From: Ophiura sarsii
Taxonomy: Eukaryota; Echinodermata; Ophiuroidea; Amphilepidida; Ophiuridae
Direction: 5' to 3'
DNA: 64,000 bases
Assembly (NCBI GenBank): GCA_035610835.1
Contig: CM069452.1
Span: 5,484,171-5,548,170, forward strand
In this document: positions 1 to 12,096 of the stretch, piece by piece
Layout of the letters: the number at the start of each line of letters is the position of its first letter
How positions within the stretch are numbered: position 1 is the stretch's first letter
Position numbers and translations under genes: made by a program
Notes under the pieces: model-generated
What the model was told of the DNA's origin: nothing
Database searches by the model: none
What the model saw: the letters and a program-made list of their open reading frames with translations, nothing else

Positions 1-1453
1 TGCAGGTCCGTAGCGGAAAATTTAGCTTAATAACCGCTCATGAAACAAGGCTTAAATTAAAGTTGAGATGTTACTGAAAATGGTCATAGGTGACAAGTAT
101 GCAATAAATGTAACCGGAGGGTAGAAAAGGTGTCTTGAAATATGGCACTTTTACACGTATTTCAATGAGAAAGATATTTGGTGTGGTGCGCCCTTAATTA
201 ACTAATTATATTTTTAATTCAAATATGCTTCAATAATGTTATGTTTTCAATATAGAATTGTACCAAGAGTGAAACAAGTGCATTTTATGTTTGCCCAATG
301 TATATTGCACCATACTTGTTCAACTATGCACTCCTCCTCCTCCGCATACTCCTCCTCCACATACTCTTCCACCCCTGACTAATGAGGTTTAACGAACTAT
401 TGTAATTAACAGAACCATGGTAGTTTATATTTTTCTTTTTAAAATAAAGGCCAAATACTTTCTCATCAAAATAAGACCAAATTTGAGTATGTGTGATAAA
501 GAATAGCCAAAATATATGCATGCAAAGTAATAATATGTAGTGCAAATGTAACAGATCCACCTTTTTTGGGTACCCAGTATAAAAAACATGACCCTAACAG
601 GAAAAGAGAAAGAATGCATTTCTTTGACCCTCAAAAACAATGCTACCCTGCCATGAGAAGATACAATAGACACTGCACCATGTGTGGCCCTGTTGCATCC
701 TATGCCGCCCACGGAAGGAAGAAACAATAGTATTTTAGCTGAAATATTTGCAACAGATTTATTTTGTGGATCGAAATGAACCTGCCAAATTTATAACCCA
801 CAAATAAATGTAGATATGGAAACATTTCAAATTTAGTGTGAATGTAATGAAATGGCAATTGTGAAATGTATGGCCCTGCAAAATTGCATGTGACACCTAT
901 TAATATTGTGAAAAAAACCTATACACAAAAATATTCAACAATCATTACAATGAAACAAACAATTAAAACCATGTTATTAGGCAATAGTTAAGTCAACATA
1001 CTCTTCAGTTTCCTTTTTCGACCTTCAACTGTCTGTGATAAATAGAACATGAACTAAAGTCGGATTTATAATAACACATTGAAGCAGCGTATTGATTGCG
1101 TGAAGTGGGCACAACCATAATTTGAGCGCAATTACTCTGTGCTGCATGCGTGTTGTTCGTTCAATTATTACTTATAGTATAGTGAGTATCATCAGTCAGT
1201 GACTTTCACTGGTATCTTGCACAATTTCTGTCCTAAAAGCAAAAGTATGATTAGGCTTACTTTTAAGATATTGATAATGCAAAAGAAAATAATTCTGAGG
1301 GCATCATTCTTTTATTGATATCGACAGGATTTTGAAAAGATTGTTTTTCTTATAAATGATCAATTTTGGACCCCTCAACGGGTTACGTGCGTCCGATCTA
1401 AAAAACCCACCACCTCTTATTTTATGTTTTTGGTCATCCATGCTTACAATGAT
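1..1453. other. AT-rich non-coding stretch
   Basis: No exon, RNA gene or recognisable repeat boundary was found on either strand. Short ORFs here have no coding character and no plausible splice context. Confidence 0.5.
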
Positions 1454-1693
1454 CTATAGTTTGCTCAGTTCCAAATTGGCGAAGTCTGCTTACGAATGAA
1501 TACAGAAGAACGCGGGCGCATTGAGGGAGGGCAACATAAACAAAGCACACTGTGCTTCATATGCGTAATGCGTGCGTACAACCAAATTGGTGTGTTTGAG
1601 GCCATTATTACACACGTACGCTTGGATTACTTTTGCGCACGGAGAGATAAAAACCGAATATTTCTCGCCAATTTGGAACTGATTTAACTATAG
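1454..1693. mobile_element. MITE family M1, copy 1
   Basis: The ends are inverted: CTATAGTT, then a variable few bases, then CAGTTCCAAATTGGCGA on the left, and the reverse complement on the right ending AACTATAG. Two more copies occur at 13937-14167 and 44069-44667. The TA-rich ends suggest a TA target and a Tc1/mariner-type mobiliser, but that class is inferred. The interior is rich in CpG and encodes nothing recognisable; the 63-codon ORF here is an accident of the element. Confidence 0.8.
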
Positions 1694-1719
1694 TTGACTT
1701 GCCCCAGGATCACGGTACA

Positions 1720-1912
1720 CTATACTCTATTTGGCTTCCTCTGGACAGTGACGTAACTTAACAGGCGCAGCTTTTACGCACGCGTATGTATGTTCCGCCT
1801 TTAAATGCTCGTGTGTATACGCCAGCGCCGAGAGTAGGCGCGCGCGTTATGTGCTGCAATTAGTAGAATACGCGGTTACGTCACTGTCTCGTGATGGCCA
1901 AATAGACTATAG
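1720..1912. mobile_element. Short TIR element (M2)
   Basis: Left end CTATACTCTATTTGGC and right end GCCAAATAGACTATAG are inverted. A second matched block, ACAGTGACGTAAC, follows about 10 bases further in on both sides. It is about 193 bp, lies 26 bp from M1 copy 1, and has a CpG-rich core (CGCACGCG, GGCGCGCGCG). TA-type target is inferred. Confidence 0.7.
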
Positions 1913-2007
1913 AAATGAACATCAGCTAAAACACAAGACAACTGAATAACAAAGAATAAATGTATAGCAGCATGTAGACTGATATTGGGTTTGATCATGA
2001 TTTTAGA

Positions 2008-2121
2008 AATAATTTGGATACCTTTTTCGAACCATGGTGCTACGCTGAATGAAGGGGTCTTGATGACCTCGTAAACTGCGGAGCTCAAATACCATGGTTC
2101 GAAAAAGGTATCTAAATTATT
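2008..2121. repeat. 31-bp inverted repeat
   Basis: Arms at 2008-2038 and 2091-2121 match with one mismatch (core ATACCTTTTTCGAACCATGG and its complement), separated by 52 bp. It could be the core of a small foldback element. No target duplication was identified. Confidence 0.7.
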
Positions 2122-2305
2122 CCTAATAAATGTATAATTAGTTAATAATTTCATCAATAATCAAGTAAAAAAAGAGATAAAATAGAAAGAAAAGAATTAT
2201 TAGCTATAATGTTAACACTTCTTTTCATTTTGCAATAGATTGATAGTGTGGGATTGTAATCAGGGACCATATGTAATTGTATGCAATATGCTCCATATGT
2301 CAGTT

Positions 2306-2344
2306 CATGGAAGTAACAGACACTGTTTGTCTGTTACTTCCATG
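2306..2344. repeat. Perfect 17-bp hairpin
   Basis: CATGGAAGTAACAGACA at 2306-2322 is followed after 5 bases (CTGTT) by its exact reverse complement at 2328-2344. No flanking repeat structure was seen. Confidence 0.75.
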
Positions 2345-3258
2345 GTCAGTTTCATTGTTTAAAAGAAAGTAAACTCCATCAGGCTCCGTCTTGAGCCTTG
2401 AGGGCATATCCGATTATCCCTAGTATTAAGAGTATCTGTGGATACACCAAGTGAAACCTAGCGATTATTTCCTTTGAGAAGCGGAGAAGCGTAGTTAGTA
2501 AACTTGTTTTGTATTTGCGTTATTACTTATAATTTTTTATTCTGCATGAGTGGCCCCTGGGACAAACACTCAACATAAAATATAATGACATTATTTTTAA
2601 GTCTCTCCCAGATCTAATAATACATGATAGGCCCAGAGCCTGTCACAATGACTTCAACCCATAGAAGGTTTGACCTGCCAAGTTACTCATGTCATCTAAG
2701 ACATTAATTTGATTGATAACATGACTTGTCATAATACTTGGCTACGTTTGGTCATGTACAAGATGGGGAATGTTCAATCCTTTGTTGGGGCCCTTGGGGA
2801 AGGGGAGCAGTCTGACCTCACCTTCCTGACTGAAAATTTGGTCAGATTAAGAATATATATATAATGATATTTTTACTTGATGTGAATGTGGTCCATGTAC
2901 AAGATGGGATAAATTCTAGCATCCTGTGGGTCATCTTAGATGACCCAAGTAACTTTAGGGGTCAAACATTCTGTATGTTATGGGTTGATATAGTGATAGG
3001 CTCCCAGACTATGAGATTTAGCCACGTGACATCTACTTTGCGTATAATACATCATTATTAGGCGACGTTCAAGGTCGTATTTACAAAACAACATTAATAA
3101 TTGTTCCTGTCTAGACTTGCAACATACTAGAACATCAATGTTAAAATAAAAACCGATGCATTTCGGTAAAGCATAACGGTCACAACAAACCTTTATTAAA
3201 ATGTTTAAAAAAGCGTTGTCTCAATGCCCGCAATGTCAGAGGTGGTACCTGTTTCAAG
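2345..3258. other. Non-coding stretch, no gene seen
   Basis: No convincing exon. The phrase CATGTACAAGATGGG occurs twice (about 2755 and 2895), suggesting an old local duplication. ORFs here lack coding character. Confidence 0.4.
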
Positions 3259-3262
3259 TTAA

Positions 3263-4313
3263 GGGCAGTGTCAACCCGGCACTTGTTTCAAAAAATTGAA
3301 TTTCAAATTTCTCTATTATTTAATACTTTTATATGTATTCTATCATTACCATCATCAGTTACTAATCGGAAGCGATTATTTCCTGTTCTTTTGGGTGATT
3401 TTAAATTGTTGTTTGGTAAGTTTTTTATTTGGCGGGAATTTAAGCGGAGTTCCGCGCTTTTCAAATGCTGCGATAGCTGTTCGATCATTGCGTTGCGCGC
3501 TGAAACTTCCCGCGCGTAATACTAGACGCGCCGCTTAATATCTGCGGCGTAGACGCGAAAAACAAAAGAGCGCAAAACAATGTCTAAAAATGTAAACAAA
3601 GGCCAATCTTACGATCATTTAAATTTCAGTTTTCTTCCAATTTCTTCACATTGTGACAATATAAATTGAATCTGATAGTTTATTATGATTGTTCATAATA
3701 GTATACTCGCTTTTTAGGTCACACGCCCGTGTATTCCGTGAACATTTAGCTTTAAATGGTGGAAAATGTTAATATTTGTACTAAATCGATGTTTTCTAGA
3801 AGTTCAATTTTGAAGGAATTTTACGAATTTTCAGACAACATAACTAAAAATATATCAAACTATCAGGTAAGCTTTTACTACCATTGTGTAGAGGACTTTC
3901 AGCGCTAGAGGCAATTTTTTTCTTCTTTTTCAAATATGGATTTAAACTCGAGATATGCATCCATTTCTAGCGAAATGTATGCAAAAAAACACGACTTTTA
4001 CACTTTTCCGATGTTTTTAGCAATATTTCCAAAACCAAGCTTTATTTTGGAAAAAGAAAAAATTGCTTCCTAGACAAAATTGTCTTGTTTACAAAAATGT
4101 ATATTAGAACAAATTACCATTTTTTATTTGATAGTTATGCTGTTTTTTGGTTCATTTCTCAAAATTTAGTTTATTTGGTGTCACATTGATATCACCATCG
4201 GATTCCTTATCAAATTTCCTTTCTAAAAATGTATACTTTTATGTACTTTTATTCAATATTCTCAAACTTAGAAGCAAAAGTTGATCATCAAAATAATAGG
4301 GTTGACACTTCCC
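3263..4313 (+). mobile_element. TTAA-flanked TIR element, 1.05 kb
   Basis: GGGCAGTGTCAACCC at 3263 and GGGTTGACACTTCCC ending at 4313 are inverted termini with one mismatch, each abutted by TTAA (3259-3262 and 4314-4317). TTAA duplication is the piggyBac-type signature, though these ends start GGG rather than the usual CCC. No transposase is visible, so it is non-autonomous. A related end fragment in opposite orientation lies at 62200-62356. The interior holds a CpG-rich patch at 3450-3560. Confidence 0.8.
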
Positions 4314-4319
4314 TTAACC

Positions 4320-4774
4320 CTAACCAGTAAAGCTAGTTGTTTGTGCGTATCGGGGGGAGGGGGGAAAAAGTGCTATTTTTTAGTTCTGAAATGATTGACC
4401 AAAAAGTACTAAAAATGTGAATTTTGGGATAAAAAATCTCAAAATTCACTTTTTTAGCACTTTTTGGTCAATAATTTCGAAACTAATTTTTTTAAAGGCA
4501 AACAAAAAATATGTGTCCTAGATAATTGAATTAAGATGCTTTCTGTAAAATTTTAGAATTTTTTACCTAAAAATTATTTTGTTAGGTTGTTTGTAAAATT
4601 TAGGCAAAAAAGAGGCATTTTTGGGCAAAAATATAAATATCACGATTTTTGATACGAAAAATGGATTCCCCGACTCATTTCATTCAAAAAAGTGTATGCT
4701 TTTATGTACAACACATAAATAGTTTGAAAGTTACAGTGCTTGACAAATTCATACAACGACACTTGACAGCCCCC
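4320..4774 (-). mobile_element. Truncated TTAA MITE, right end only
   Basis: The segment ends TGACAGCCCCC followed by TTAA (4775-4778). The reverse complement, TTAA-GGGGGCTGT, matches the start of the intact element at 44109-44535. The opposite terminus was not found, so the left boundary is approximate. The hairpin at 4378-4488 lies inside. Confidence 0.5.
4378..4488. repeat. Imperfect long hairpin
   Basis: The left arm (about 4378-4427) containing TGATTGACCAAAAAGTACT and the right arm (about 4438-4488) containing AGCACTTTTTGGTCAATAAT form a roughly 50-bp imperfect stem with a loop of about 10 bases. A similar arm occurs at about 44283-44330 inside a TTAA MITE, so this is probably the body of a related, damaged element. 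Confidence 0.6.
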
Positions 4775-4778
4775 TTAA

Positions 4779-5192
4779 AAGGGGGCGGGCAGGATTTTAT
4801 TTCTGTTTTTGTTTTTGGAGATATTTGTCGGAGACAGGCATTATTATAATACTCAAATGAGCATTAAAAATTAGTTTTACAATTAGCTGTTGGAATTTGA
4901 TGACTCCTCGTTAGGTATTTATCCTTGATTATTATGCAGTCACTTTACTCACTTAATTGCATTTGAAATAGTTCAGCTGCATACTTATTTTGTAAATAGA
5001 GAGTTCAGTGGAACGTATATTTATAAATGAATCGTGTGCAAATTGCGACAAGCTCAATGGCAAGGTCGCTCTTTATGGTGAAATTTAATCAGTGCTCAAA
5101 TTAGTTAGTAAGCTTATGGCGTCATGACCGTACTGACATAATTTGAATTAACAGATTCACAATGGAAACAACATGTGTTTTATCTAAAATTA
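4779..5192. other. Non-coding stretch, no gene seen
   Basis: No exon, RNA gene or repeat end recognised in this AT-rich interval. Confidence 0.4.
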
Positions 5193-5196
5193 TTAA

Positions 5197-5541
5197 AGGT
5201 AGATGACCCGATCACATTTTCGTAACACATAATTATTTCAAACATACGGAGATTTTCATATCATATGAAAGCTCGTATTTTTCTCATCATCATACTGAAA
5301 TTTGACGGCCTAAATCGGTATAATTACGGAGAAATCGATGAAATAACGTCGAATTACCGCGAATGGTGGTAACCACCGATATAGTTTGTGTACTACTCAA
5401 TGGGTACAGTTCACAGCATCTTGTGCGTCTAAAATAAGAACCATTAGAGCTATGCAGCTCAAACTTTGGAACACGACTTTTTTAAGGATGACCTTTCATG
5501 TAGAATAGAAAACTTCAAGTTGAAAATCGGAACATCTACCT
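5197..5541 (+). mobile_element. TTAA MITE, AGGTAGATG family
   Basis: AGGTAGATG at 5197 and CATCTACCT ending at 5541 are inverted ends flanked by TTAA (5193-5196, 5542-5545). The interior has a small palindrome GGTGGTAACCACC at about 5364. A homologous 3' part lies at 33340-33624, sharing GTTTGTGTACTACTCAATGG and the same right end. Confidence 0.8.
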
Positions 5542-5692
5542 TTAAATGAATTATTATTGTTATCCTTACACAACTATCTTTGGAGCAAATGATATAGCTT
5601 CTCTATGGAAGAGCTTGTGAATTTTTCTCTAGATTTGTTGTCGTCTCATCTGTGGGTGGTGTAAACATTTAAATTGAGCACCTTCTGCAAAT

Positions 5693-5929
5693 GAGACCTG
5701 TCACCACAAAATGAGCGTTAAGTCGCCAGTGTGTTCTAATGAACATGCCAAAAAACAATACAAAACAAAGGAATTTTTGTCTTTCAATTTGATTTTTGAT
5801 CAGGAACACATTGAGGAATTATGACATGTTGCATATCATTTTAAAGCTTGTTTTCTGGGCATTCTGAATCTGGATAAACCTCAGAATCTAATTTACCGAC
5901 TTAACTCTCATTTTGTGATGACAGGTCTC
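5693..5929. mobile_element. MITE with 36-bp terminal inverted repeats
   Basis: The left end GAGACCTGTCACCACAAAAT and the following bases through GTTAAGTCG are mirrored at the right end (ATTTTGTGATGACAGGTCTC) with few mismatches. AAAT abuts both outer ends, a possible 4-bp target duplication. Non-coding; superfamily not assigned. Confidence 0.7.
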
Positions 5930-6309
5930 AAATGTTATCAGCAAGGCTCTAAAAGCATTGTGAATGCATTATCTCAAGATTTGTATTGAAGCATACAGTG
6001 ATTAAAATTAGTGGGTGGAAGAGATAGGGGTTTGGGCACAAAACATGTAATGACCTGGCAACATATATGAGTGGGTACACCCTATATAGAACCAAGCAAA
6101 TTAATGTATTATCCCTCAGGCATGAGAATCTTCAGGAATAAGCAATTTAGTAGTCAATATTTACGCCGTTTTATTTAATTTCAGCCTGTTTTTGGCCTTT
6201 TTTGCCCAATTTCATGCACTTTTTCAGGAATTTTCACCACTTTCCTGCTTTTTCCTGCTTTTTTCAAAATTCCATTCTCATGCCTGATCCCTAGAAACAT
6301 AAACAAGCC

Positions 6310-6560
6310 CTGTTTACAATGGCTGCCATATGTGAGATTTTTGTTTCCACATGGGTACACATACAAAAGAATCGTATAACTTGTGGCAGCTATTGCCTTT
6401 TCGAATAACCAAGATTGCAGCGAAAAAATGTCCTCTCTGTTATAGCTGCCCTGTGTTGCTTTTTGTTTATTATCGAGGGGTCTGCTATGGGCTGCCACAC
6501 ATGATAACAACTGGCAGCTATTACAGATTGAGCCTTGTTGCACCAAACCCTTGATATGGA
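6310..6560 (+). repeat. Dispersed repeat R1, copy 1
   Basis: This shares scattered blocks with 15215-15460 and with the flanks of the MITE at 41235-41581: a TACAATGNCTGCCATRTG-type start, GGCAGCTATTACAGAT, and TTGTGGCACNAAACCCTTGA near the end. It encodes no recognisable protein and I could not find clear termini. Confidence 0.6.
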
Positions 6561-6599
6561 GTGAATGAGATATGCCGATAGCTACCTGTTACGATATTC

Positions 6600-8060
6600 A
6601 GCCTAACATTATTATTTGACCTAATTACCTCATTTGACTATACTTAAATTGCATGAATTGTAATTTTGTTTTTGTTAGTATTCTTGGCAATTTTTGTCAT
6701 TTATTATTGATATTTGTTTTCAACCACCAATGTTCACTAAACCTGGGGTATGCCTGATTCAAACACCAATTGGTTATTATCTGCTCCAAATCTGACTTCA
6801 ATTGTTTTTAAGTATTTGAGGTCTTTGGGTTGCAAGGTAAACTAAGAAAAAGACTTATGTGAAAATGATAATTTTTAAAAAGGGGCACTGAGAGGCTGCC
6901 AAGAAGAAGAAAAAAATTGGAATTTTTTGTTGTTTCAATAGATAGGTATGTGGGAACCCTGAAATGTAATAATTTATGGGAAAAGTGTTGAATAATGGTG
7001 CTAGATAGAAATTTGGTTGAAGCAATATAATATGGCGAGTGGTGATGATAATTTTGATGTGATGTACATTGAATTGACCAAATCATGAAATTGTACTCAA
7101 TTAGGGTGACTTGTTATTTAAATGGTGTAGTTTAGTGGCAGAAATGGTAAAATATTAGTCATTTCGGTAACAAATAGTAAATTTGGGGGGTCATTGGGTA
7201 ACAGCGGGTTAAGGAGGATCTTTTGATGACCCATGGTGTATAACGTAAATAGTATTGAGTGCCCGCTGGGGTGAAAATATATTAAACACATTTTTGTAAA
7301 GATTTTTAAAATCAATGGTCAGTGTGTTGCAACGTACTGCCAAACTCATTTAGCCAAACCAGTTGATACTGGTTTTTACAGTCATTAAAAACTGCTACCA
7401 GTGGATGAGTGCTAGGTTTTTGTTAGTGCCTGTTGCAGTTGCAACACACTGGGAACCCGGAGGCGGTATCTGTGTGTAAAATAGTTTCAGGGTTGCTGGG
7501 TTTGTCATTATTAGCTTTGATTCAGTGATTTTGTAGGTTAGTAGAGAGTTTGCCTAAAGCATAGAAATACTTTCCAAGGTCAGAATGAAAGGAATTTAAA
7601 TCATAGACCGTCATGTTTGAATCAACCCAAGAGTGTCAGTTCAGTCAATATGACCTTGTTGTTAAAAAAATTGTGAAGCTTGAATCCAAACATGACTGTA
7701 AAATCTGTGTGAAAAAAACTGCCTTTAATCTGTTATTTTGATAATCTTAGCTGTAATGTTGATCCCCGTAATCTGTAATCCAGAGTATAATAAGCCTGGA
7801 ATGAAATGCTTGTATAGGTTAGTCAAGTTATTTGGCGCAAAAAGATGATGGGTAACATTTCCTACATGTGTTCATTTGAGACCATCACGCCTGAATTTTC
7901 AGCAGGATAATTATATTGACACCTTCTGTTTTCAAAATTGTACCACCTCAACGTTTTGACCCCTCCCCCTGTAAAATCATTGGTTGTTATCAACCAAGAT
8001 GACCAATAATATCGGTCAGGATATTTAGGTTAAGTAAAAATAGTAAAAATATTGATAATT
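6600..8060. other. Non-coding stretch, no gene seen
   Basis: AT-rich sequence without convincing exons. It includes a small palindrome, AACCAGTTGATACTGGTT, at about 7358-7375. Minus-strand ORFs at 6808-7315 are low-complexity and not credible proteins. Confidence 0.4.
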
Positions 8061-8068
8061 CTTGTATA

Positions 8069-8155
8069 CTGTAAAACAACTTAATTTCACGGCAACTTAA
8101 TTTAGCATTTAGTTTACTTTTAGCAGCAATTTAATTTCACTAATTTGTATCATCT
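8069..8155 (+). mobile_element. Fragment of CTGTAAAAC MITE
   Basis: TA then CTGTAAAACAACTTAATTTC matches the end of the MITEs at 17174-17381 and 38770-38977. The other end is not recognisable, so this is a truncated or diverged copy. Confidence 0.6.
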
Positions 8156-8211
8156 TCCTATGTATACCCATTATAAATAATAGAATTGGCGGCAATGTGA
8201 ACATTTGTCTC

Positions 8212-9200
8212 ATAATGCACATATCAATTGTAATGCCGGGACTTGTGCCGGAGATGTATTTTTAAAATGTTAAAGTCCCCGACGGGTGGGGCATACATCT
8301 AATCTTGAGTAAATCGCTGACGGGGCCGGGCATCGATACAATTTCTTGGGTTTTCTCGGGCTAAATGCCGGTCCTTGACTCGGCTAATATATTGCAGAGT
8401 ATGGTTTCTCACGATCCTATCATCATGCTTCATCATGTTCGTAGCGCGAGCTGCATGCATACATTGTTTCAAAATTCGGCAGGCATAGGCTACCATTTCA
8501 CGTTCACGGTCTTGGATGAATTGCAGAACTCTGAATGATTCGATAACATCATAAAATGCTTCCAATGTGTGTTCAATTGCAAATAGGCCTACTCACATGT
8601 GGTTTGCATGTTGATTTGAACCCCAGACCTCCTGCAGTGCACCAAAGCCCAGCTGCCAATCCACTACACCATGGCTCCACTGCACCTCGGCTCAATACAT
8701 TCGCCTATTTGTTATATAGTCTGGGTCCATTTTGGAGCCAAAAAACGTGCACATGGGGTTATAAAAACATGCTGGCCGTGTTGTTGCCGTGTGGTGTAGT
8801 AGGGTTAGGGTTATATAACCTTTGCCAAAATAATCAAATTAAAATATTCCAACAAACGCATAAAGGTCAATACCTTCTAGATTATCACAGCTACATGTAG
8901 GGTACGTTGCTGCTGAATACTCACTATGTTATGGGCCTATTTGCATACTGAACCGAGCCGTTGAAATGGTTGATAAAGCTCGGGTAAATCATGGCCAGAC
9001 CCCGGCCCTCGCTCGGTTAAACTCCGCCTAAATTCCTGGCACTTTGGCTAACGCAAATTGATACAACAAGTCCCGACATACGCCCGGGCCCGGCCCTGCG
9101 GGGACACATTTTGGGGCAAATCCCGGCTACATGATGACAAAGTCCCGGCCATCCCCAGGTATCCAGGGGCCAGGGTTGCAATTGATATGTGCATAATGTA
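8212..9200. mobile_element. TIR element, about 1 kb, with nested insertion
   Basis: ATAATGCACATATCAATTGT near 8212 is mirrored by CAATTGATATGTGCATAATG ending near 9199. The subterminal parts are CpG- and CCCGG-rich on both sides (for example CCGGGACTT on the left, AAGTCCCGG on the right), forming a loose foldback. The middle carries the tRNA-like element at 8570-8813. No transposase ORF is visible and the superfamily is unknown. Confidence 0.6.
8570..8813 (-). mobile_element. tRNA-like, telomere-motif-ended element, family A (truncated)
   Basis: Read on the minus strand, it starts TAACCCTAACCC (from 8813), then CTACTACACCACAC, then AATGGACCCAGACTATATA, then a tRNA-like segment with a B-box GGTTCAAATC at 8613-8622. 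The same order is seen at 23386-23700. The far end lacks the GTTAGGGTTA motif, so this copy is truncated. It sits inside the 8212-9200 TIR element. Pol III transcription is inferred from the B-box only. Confidence 0.65.
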
Positions 9201-10686
9201 TAAGCTGTACCATATTTGGTGCGGCGACCATGAGACCAACGTAAATAGCTACAAACTATATTTTATTCCTGAAATAGTGATAGACTGGTACAGTTTCTAC
9301 TTCCAATTAACTCTGTAGTCTGTATTGTAAAATCTCATTTTTATTTTTGAAAGGGAGTTTGTCTGGCTAAGAGTTTTGAGGCCAAGCGGATACTTCCTCA
9401 AAACAATAAGATACCAAAGAAGGATAATAATCACAACTGATCAGGGATGACACATTTTTTTTGAATTTGAGATCTATTTTTTCTTCACAATTTTAAAATT
9501 AATTTGTTTTCAATGTTTTCAAATATTTGCAAAAAATATTTTCAAGCATGAATTTGGATATCTTTCTGTCAAAATATGATACATAAACTTTTTTTATTTA
9601 TTGAATAATATTTTGTATTGATTTTTTTTGTTTAAAGAAGATAAAAATCTACAACAGTGAATAGTGAACGATTCACAACAAGATATCCACCACCCAGGTG
9701 TGTGAAAAAACATGTGCAAAATCAAGGATGCGTTCAACCATCAGTGATTCTACCATTGTCAGTAATAGAGCATATGCTAGAAATCTGTATACAAAATAGA
9801 TCGGTCAAAACTGGATTTAACCTGTGCGGACTGGTTTTCTGTTTAATTTATAAATGCTTTATTAATATTTGTGCATTTATTAATATCTGTGCTTGTCATG
9901 CGCCAAAACTTACATAAAAGCGGGGAAGGGTAGGCATTGTTTTTATTTTTGACTTAGGAATTTGTGCCCAGTTTGCATACCTGGCTTCCTGTGTGCTTAA
10001 GATCCGACATTTTTCAATAAAAATAAGATTTTAACAACACAATGAAGTTTTAAAATAAATGCTGTAAATAAGCATTTGTCAGAAAAAGAAAAAAATGTGA
10101 AAGGAGGGACCCAAATACCAATTATCCATCCTAAAATACTGACAGGTTCAGAAATGCACTTTTTACTCAAATTTGGAATCATGTCTACTCCCCCACACCC
10201 CAGCCCCCCCCCCCCCCCCCCCCCCCTGCTCACACGCTATTTAAAAGAAATATATATTTCCAAAGCATTGATATGTGAAGAAGTTTTAAAATGGACAATT
10301 TAACAGCATAATTAAAATGACTGAAAAGGTAAACATTTTTCAAAAATTAGCAGAAATAATAACCAGTTTAACATTTTACAGTTCAGACTTGTAACAAAAA
10401 CTCAATTTTCACTTTTGTCCTTTAATTTCCACTTTTCCCCCTAAATTGGGAGTTTAAAAATCAGCATTCCATGAAACTATAATATCTAAATTCTGTTTTG
10501 TGCTAATATAATTGTTGCAATGACTAATTTTTGTGCAACAGATAAATTAAAATATCCCTACGCCTTTCAAAATGAAAATGTGAAAAATCAAGTTATACAA
10601 TTTTTAGATAACATGTTTAGCCACAATGTCTGGAGAAATCATTGTAAAATATTACAAAGCATAGAAATGATAGGGCCAAAACTTAA
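9201..10686. other. Non-coding stretch with poly-C tract
   Basis: AT-rich with no convincing exon. A run of C (about 10204-10226) interrupts it; ORFs reading through it are poly-Gly or poly-Pro artefacts. Confidence 0.4.
10204..10226. repeat. Poly-C homopolymer
   Basis: An uninterrupted C run of more than 20 bases follows CACACCCCAG. Its exact length is unreliable in most assemblies. Confidence 0.9.
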
Positions 10687-11085
10687 AGGGACACTAAGAG
10701 ATGTGTTGGAGGCAGCGCCCTCAATTATGATAAAAACTGAGATTAGTTTATTTTCATAATTGTATTACTTGTATGAACTTACACCTATAAGGATTAAGAA
10801 AAATCAGCTCTCTTTGTACAAGAAAACGTCGATTCAAAAAATGCTGGTCCCGCGGGACCAGCATTTTACGTCCGACAGTATCCTTGTGCAGTACGCGTGA
10901 TACATAACGCGAACCATATTTGCATAGAGGGCATTTTTCAATAAATAGCGATGATATTGTTTTAATCTAGTTTTGCTGTGTTTTTTGTTAGTAAAAACAA
11001 CAATAATGGCGATTTTTAATGTTCATCTTGAATTCTGAAGTAAATTTTTAAACATTTAAACTTTTCAACACCACTTAATGTCCCT
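10687..11085 (+). mobile_element. TTAA MITE, AGGGACA family
   Basis: AGGGACACTAAG at the left and CTTAATGTCCCT at the right are inverted, flanked by TTAA (10683-10686, 11086-11089). An inverted copy lies at 60815-61167, sharing AGAGATGTGTTGGAGGCAGC near the end. The centre contains a perfect 30-bp palindrome at 10838-10867. Confidence 0.85.
10838..10867. repeat. Perfect 30-bp palindrome inside MITE
   Basis: AAAATGCTGGTCCCG is followed immediately by its exact complement CGGGACCAGCATTTT with no loop. The sister copy (about 60978-61008) keeps the outer AAAATGCT/AGCATTTT but has a diverged middle. Confidence 0.9.
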
Positions 11086-11320
11086 TTAAATCAGTATGCA
11101 CATTCGATGCAAATCCGGTTTGCACTTCTGGGTTTCCGCATGTATGCACACCCCCTCGTACGCAGGTACGCACACATTTTTGGAATTATGTTCATAGCAT
11201 TATGACGATGACTTGCAGAACCAGCTTTACACATACAAATGTATAGTCATGAATGATGTTGTCCTTTTACACTAGCAACCAAAAGTATTACTATTAGGAC
11301 ACCTTACATGCAAGGAATTA

Positions 11321-11519
11321 CTGTAAAAGTGGAAATGTTTGCGCTACATTTATTTTCACGCTTTTCGCACTCAAATCCCCAAGCGCGAAAATTAAAACGC
11401 GCAAATATATTCATTTTGTATGTAGGTCTATGCATGGAAGCTCAAAATCGTGAAAATAAAAACAAGCAAAATGTACAATGCACGAAGATTTACACGCCCG
11501 AAAATTTCCACTTTTACAG
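11321..11519 (+). mobile_element. CTGTAAAA MITE, subfamily b
   Basis: CTGTAAAAGTGGAAATGTTT on the left is mirrored on the right by AAATTTCCACTTTTACAG, each abutted by TA (11319-11320, 11520-11521). TA duplication suggests Tc1/mariner mobilisation. The interior is GCGC-rich. The 85-codon ORF here belongs to the element and is not a host gene. Confidence 0.8.
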
Positions 11520-11946
11520 TACTAGGAACCCAGTGAACTTCTGTGTTACCTTTCTAAGTTTATAAAATTAATGAACATTTCTTATACAGTTCAATTAAAT
11601 GAATATGGGATATTCTTGGGACATTGTTATTTCAAGGGAAAACACATACACATATTTCTGTGATTTAAGTTTTTCTCTTTGATAAATTAGTTAACTTAGC
11701 TCGAAAATAATTCAGAGTTATGATGAAATTAATAGAACTGTTTAGTATGCCCAGGTCATGTAAGTGCAATGAGAAATTCATGGTGTCAAAAACAAACTTT
11801 GTATTTTATTTTAAAGATGAATAGATCAATTCGTAATATCTGTGAGGGATTTTAAAGAGACTAGTGAAAGAAAATTTTGGAATAAGTTTACTTGAGTGAA
11901 TCCATTGACTAACAATTGCGAACATTTTTTGAAAGGAAATCAATAT

Positions 11947-12068
11947 TGACAGACTGACCACGAAATTATGAATGCATTGGCTAAAATAAACTTGATTAAT
12001 AATTCATGACAGACTGACTACTATATTATGAATGCATTGGCTAAAATAAGCTTGATTAATAATTCATG
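11947..12068. repeat. Two-copy 61-bp tandem duplication
   Basis: GACAGACTGACYACNAAATTATGAATGCATTGGCTAAAATAARCTTGATTAATAATTCAT-type units occur twice in a row with about four differences. Confidence 0.9.
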
Positions 12069-12096
12069 AGATATTACCAATGGGACCAGTTTAATC

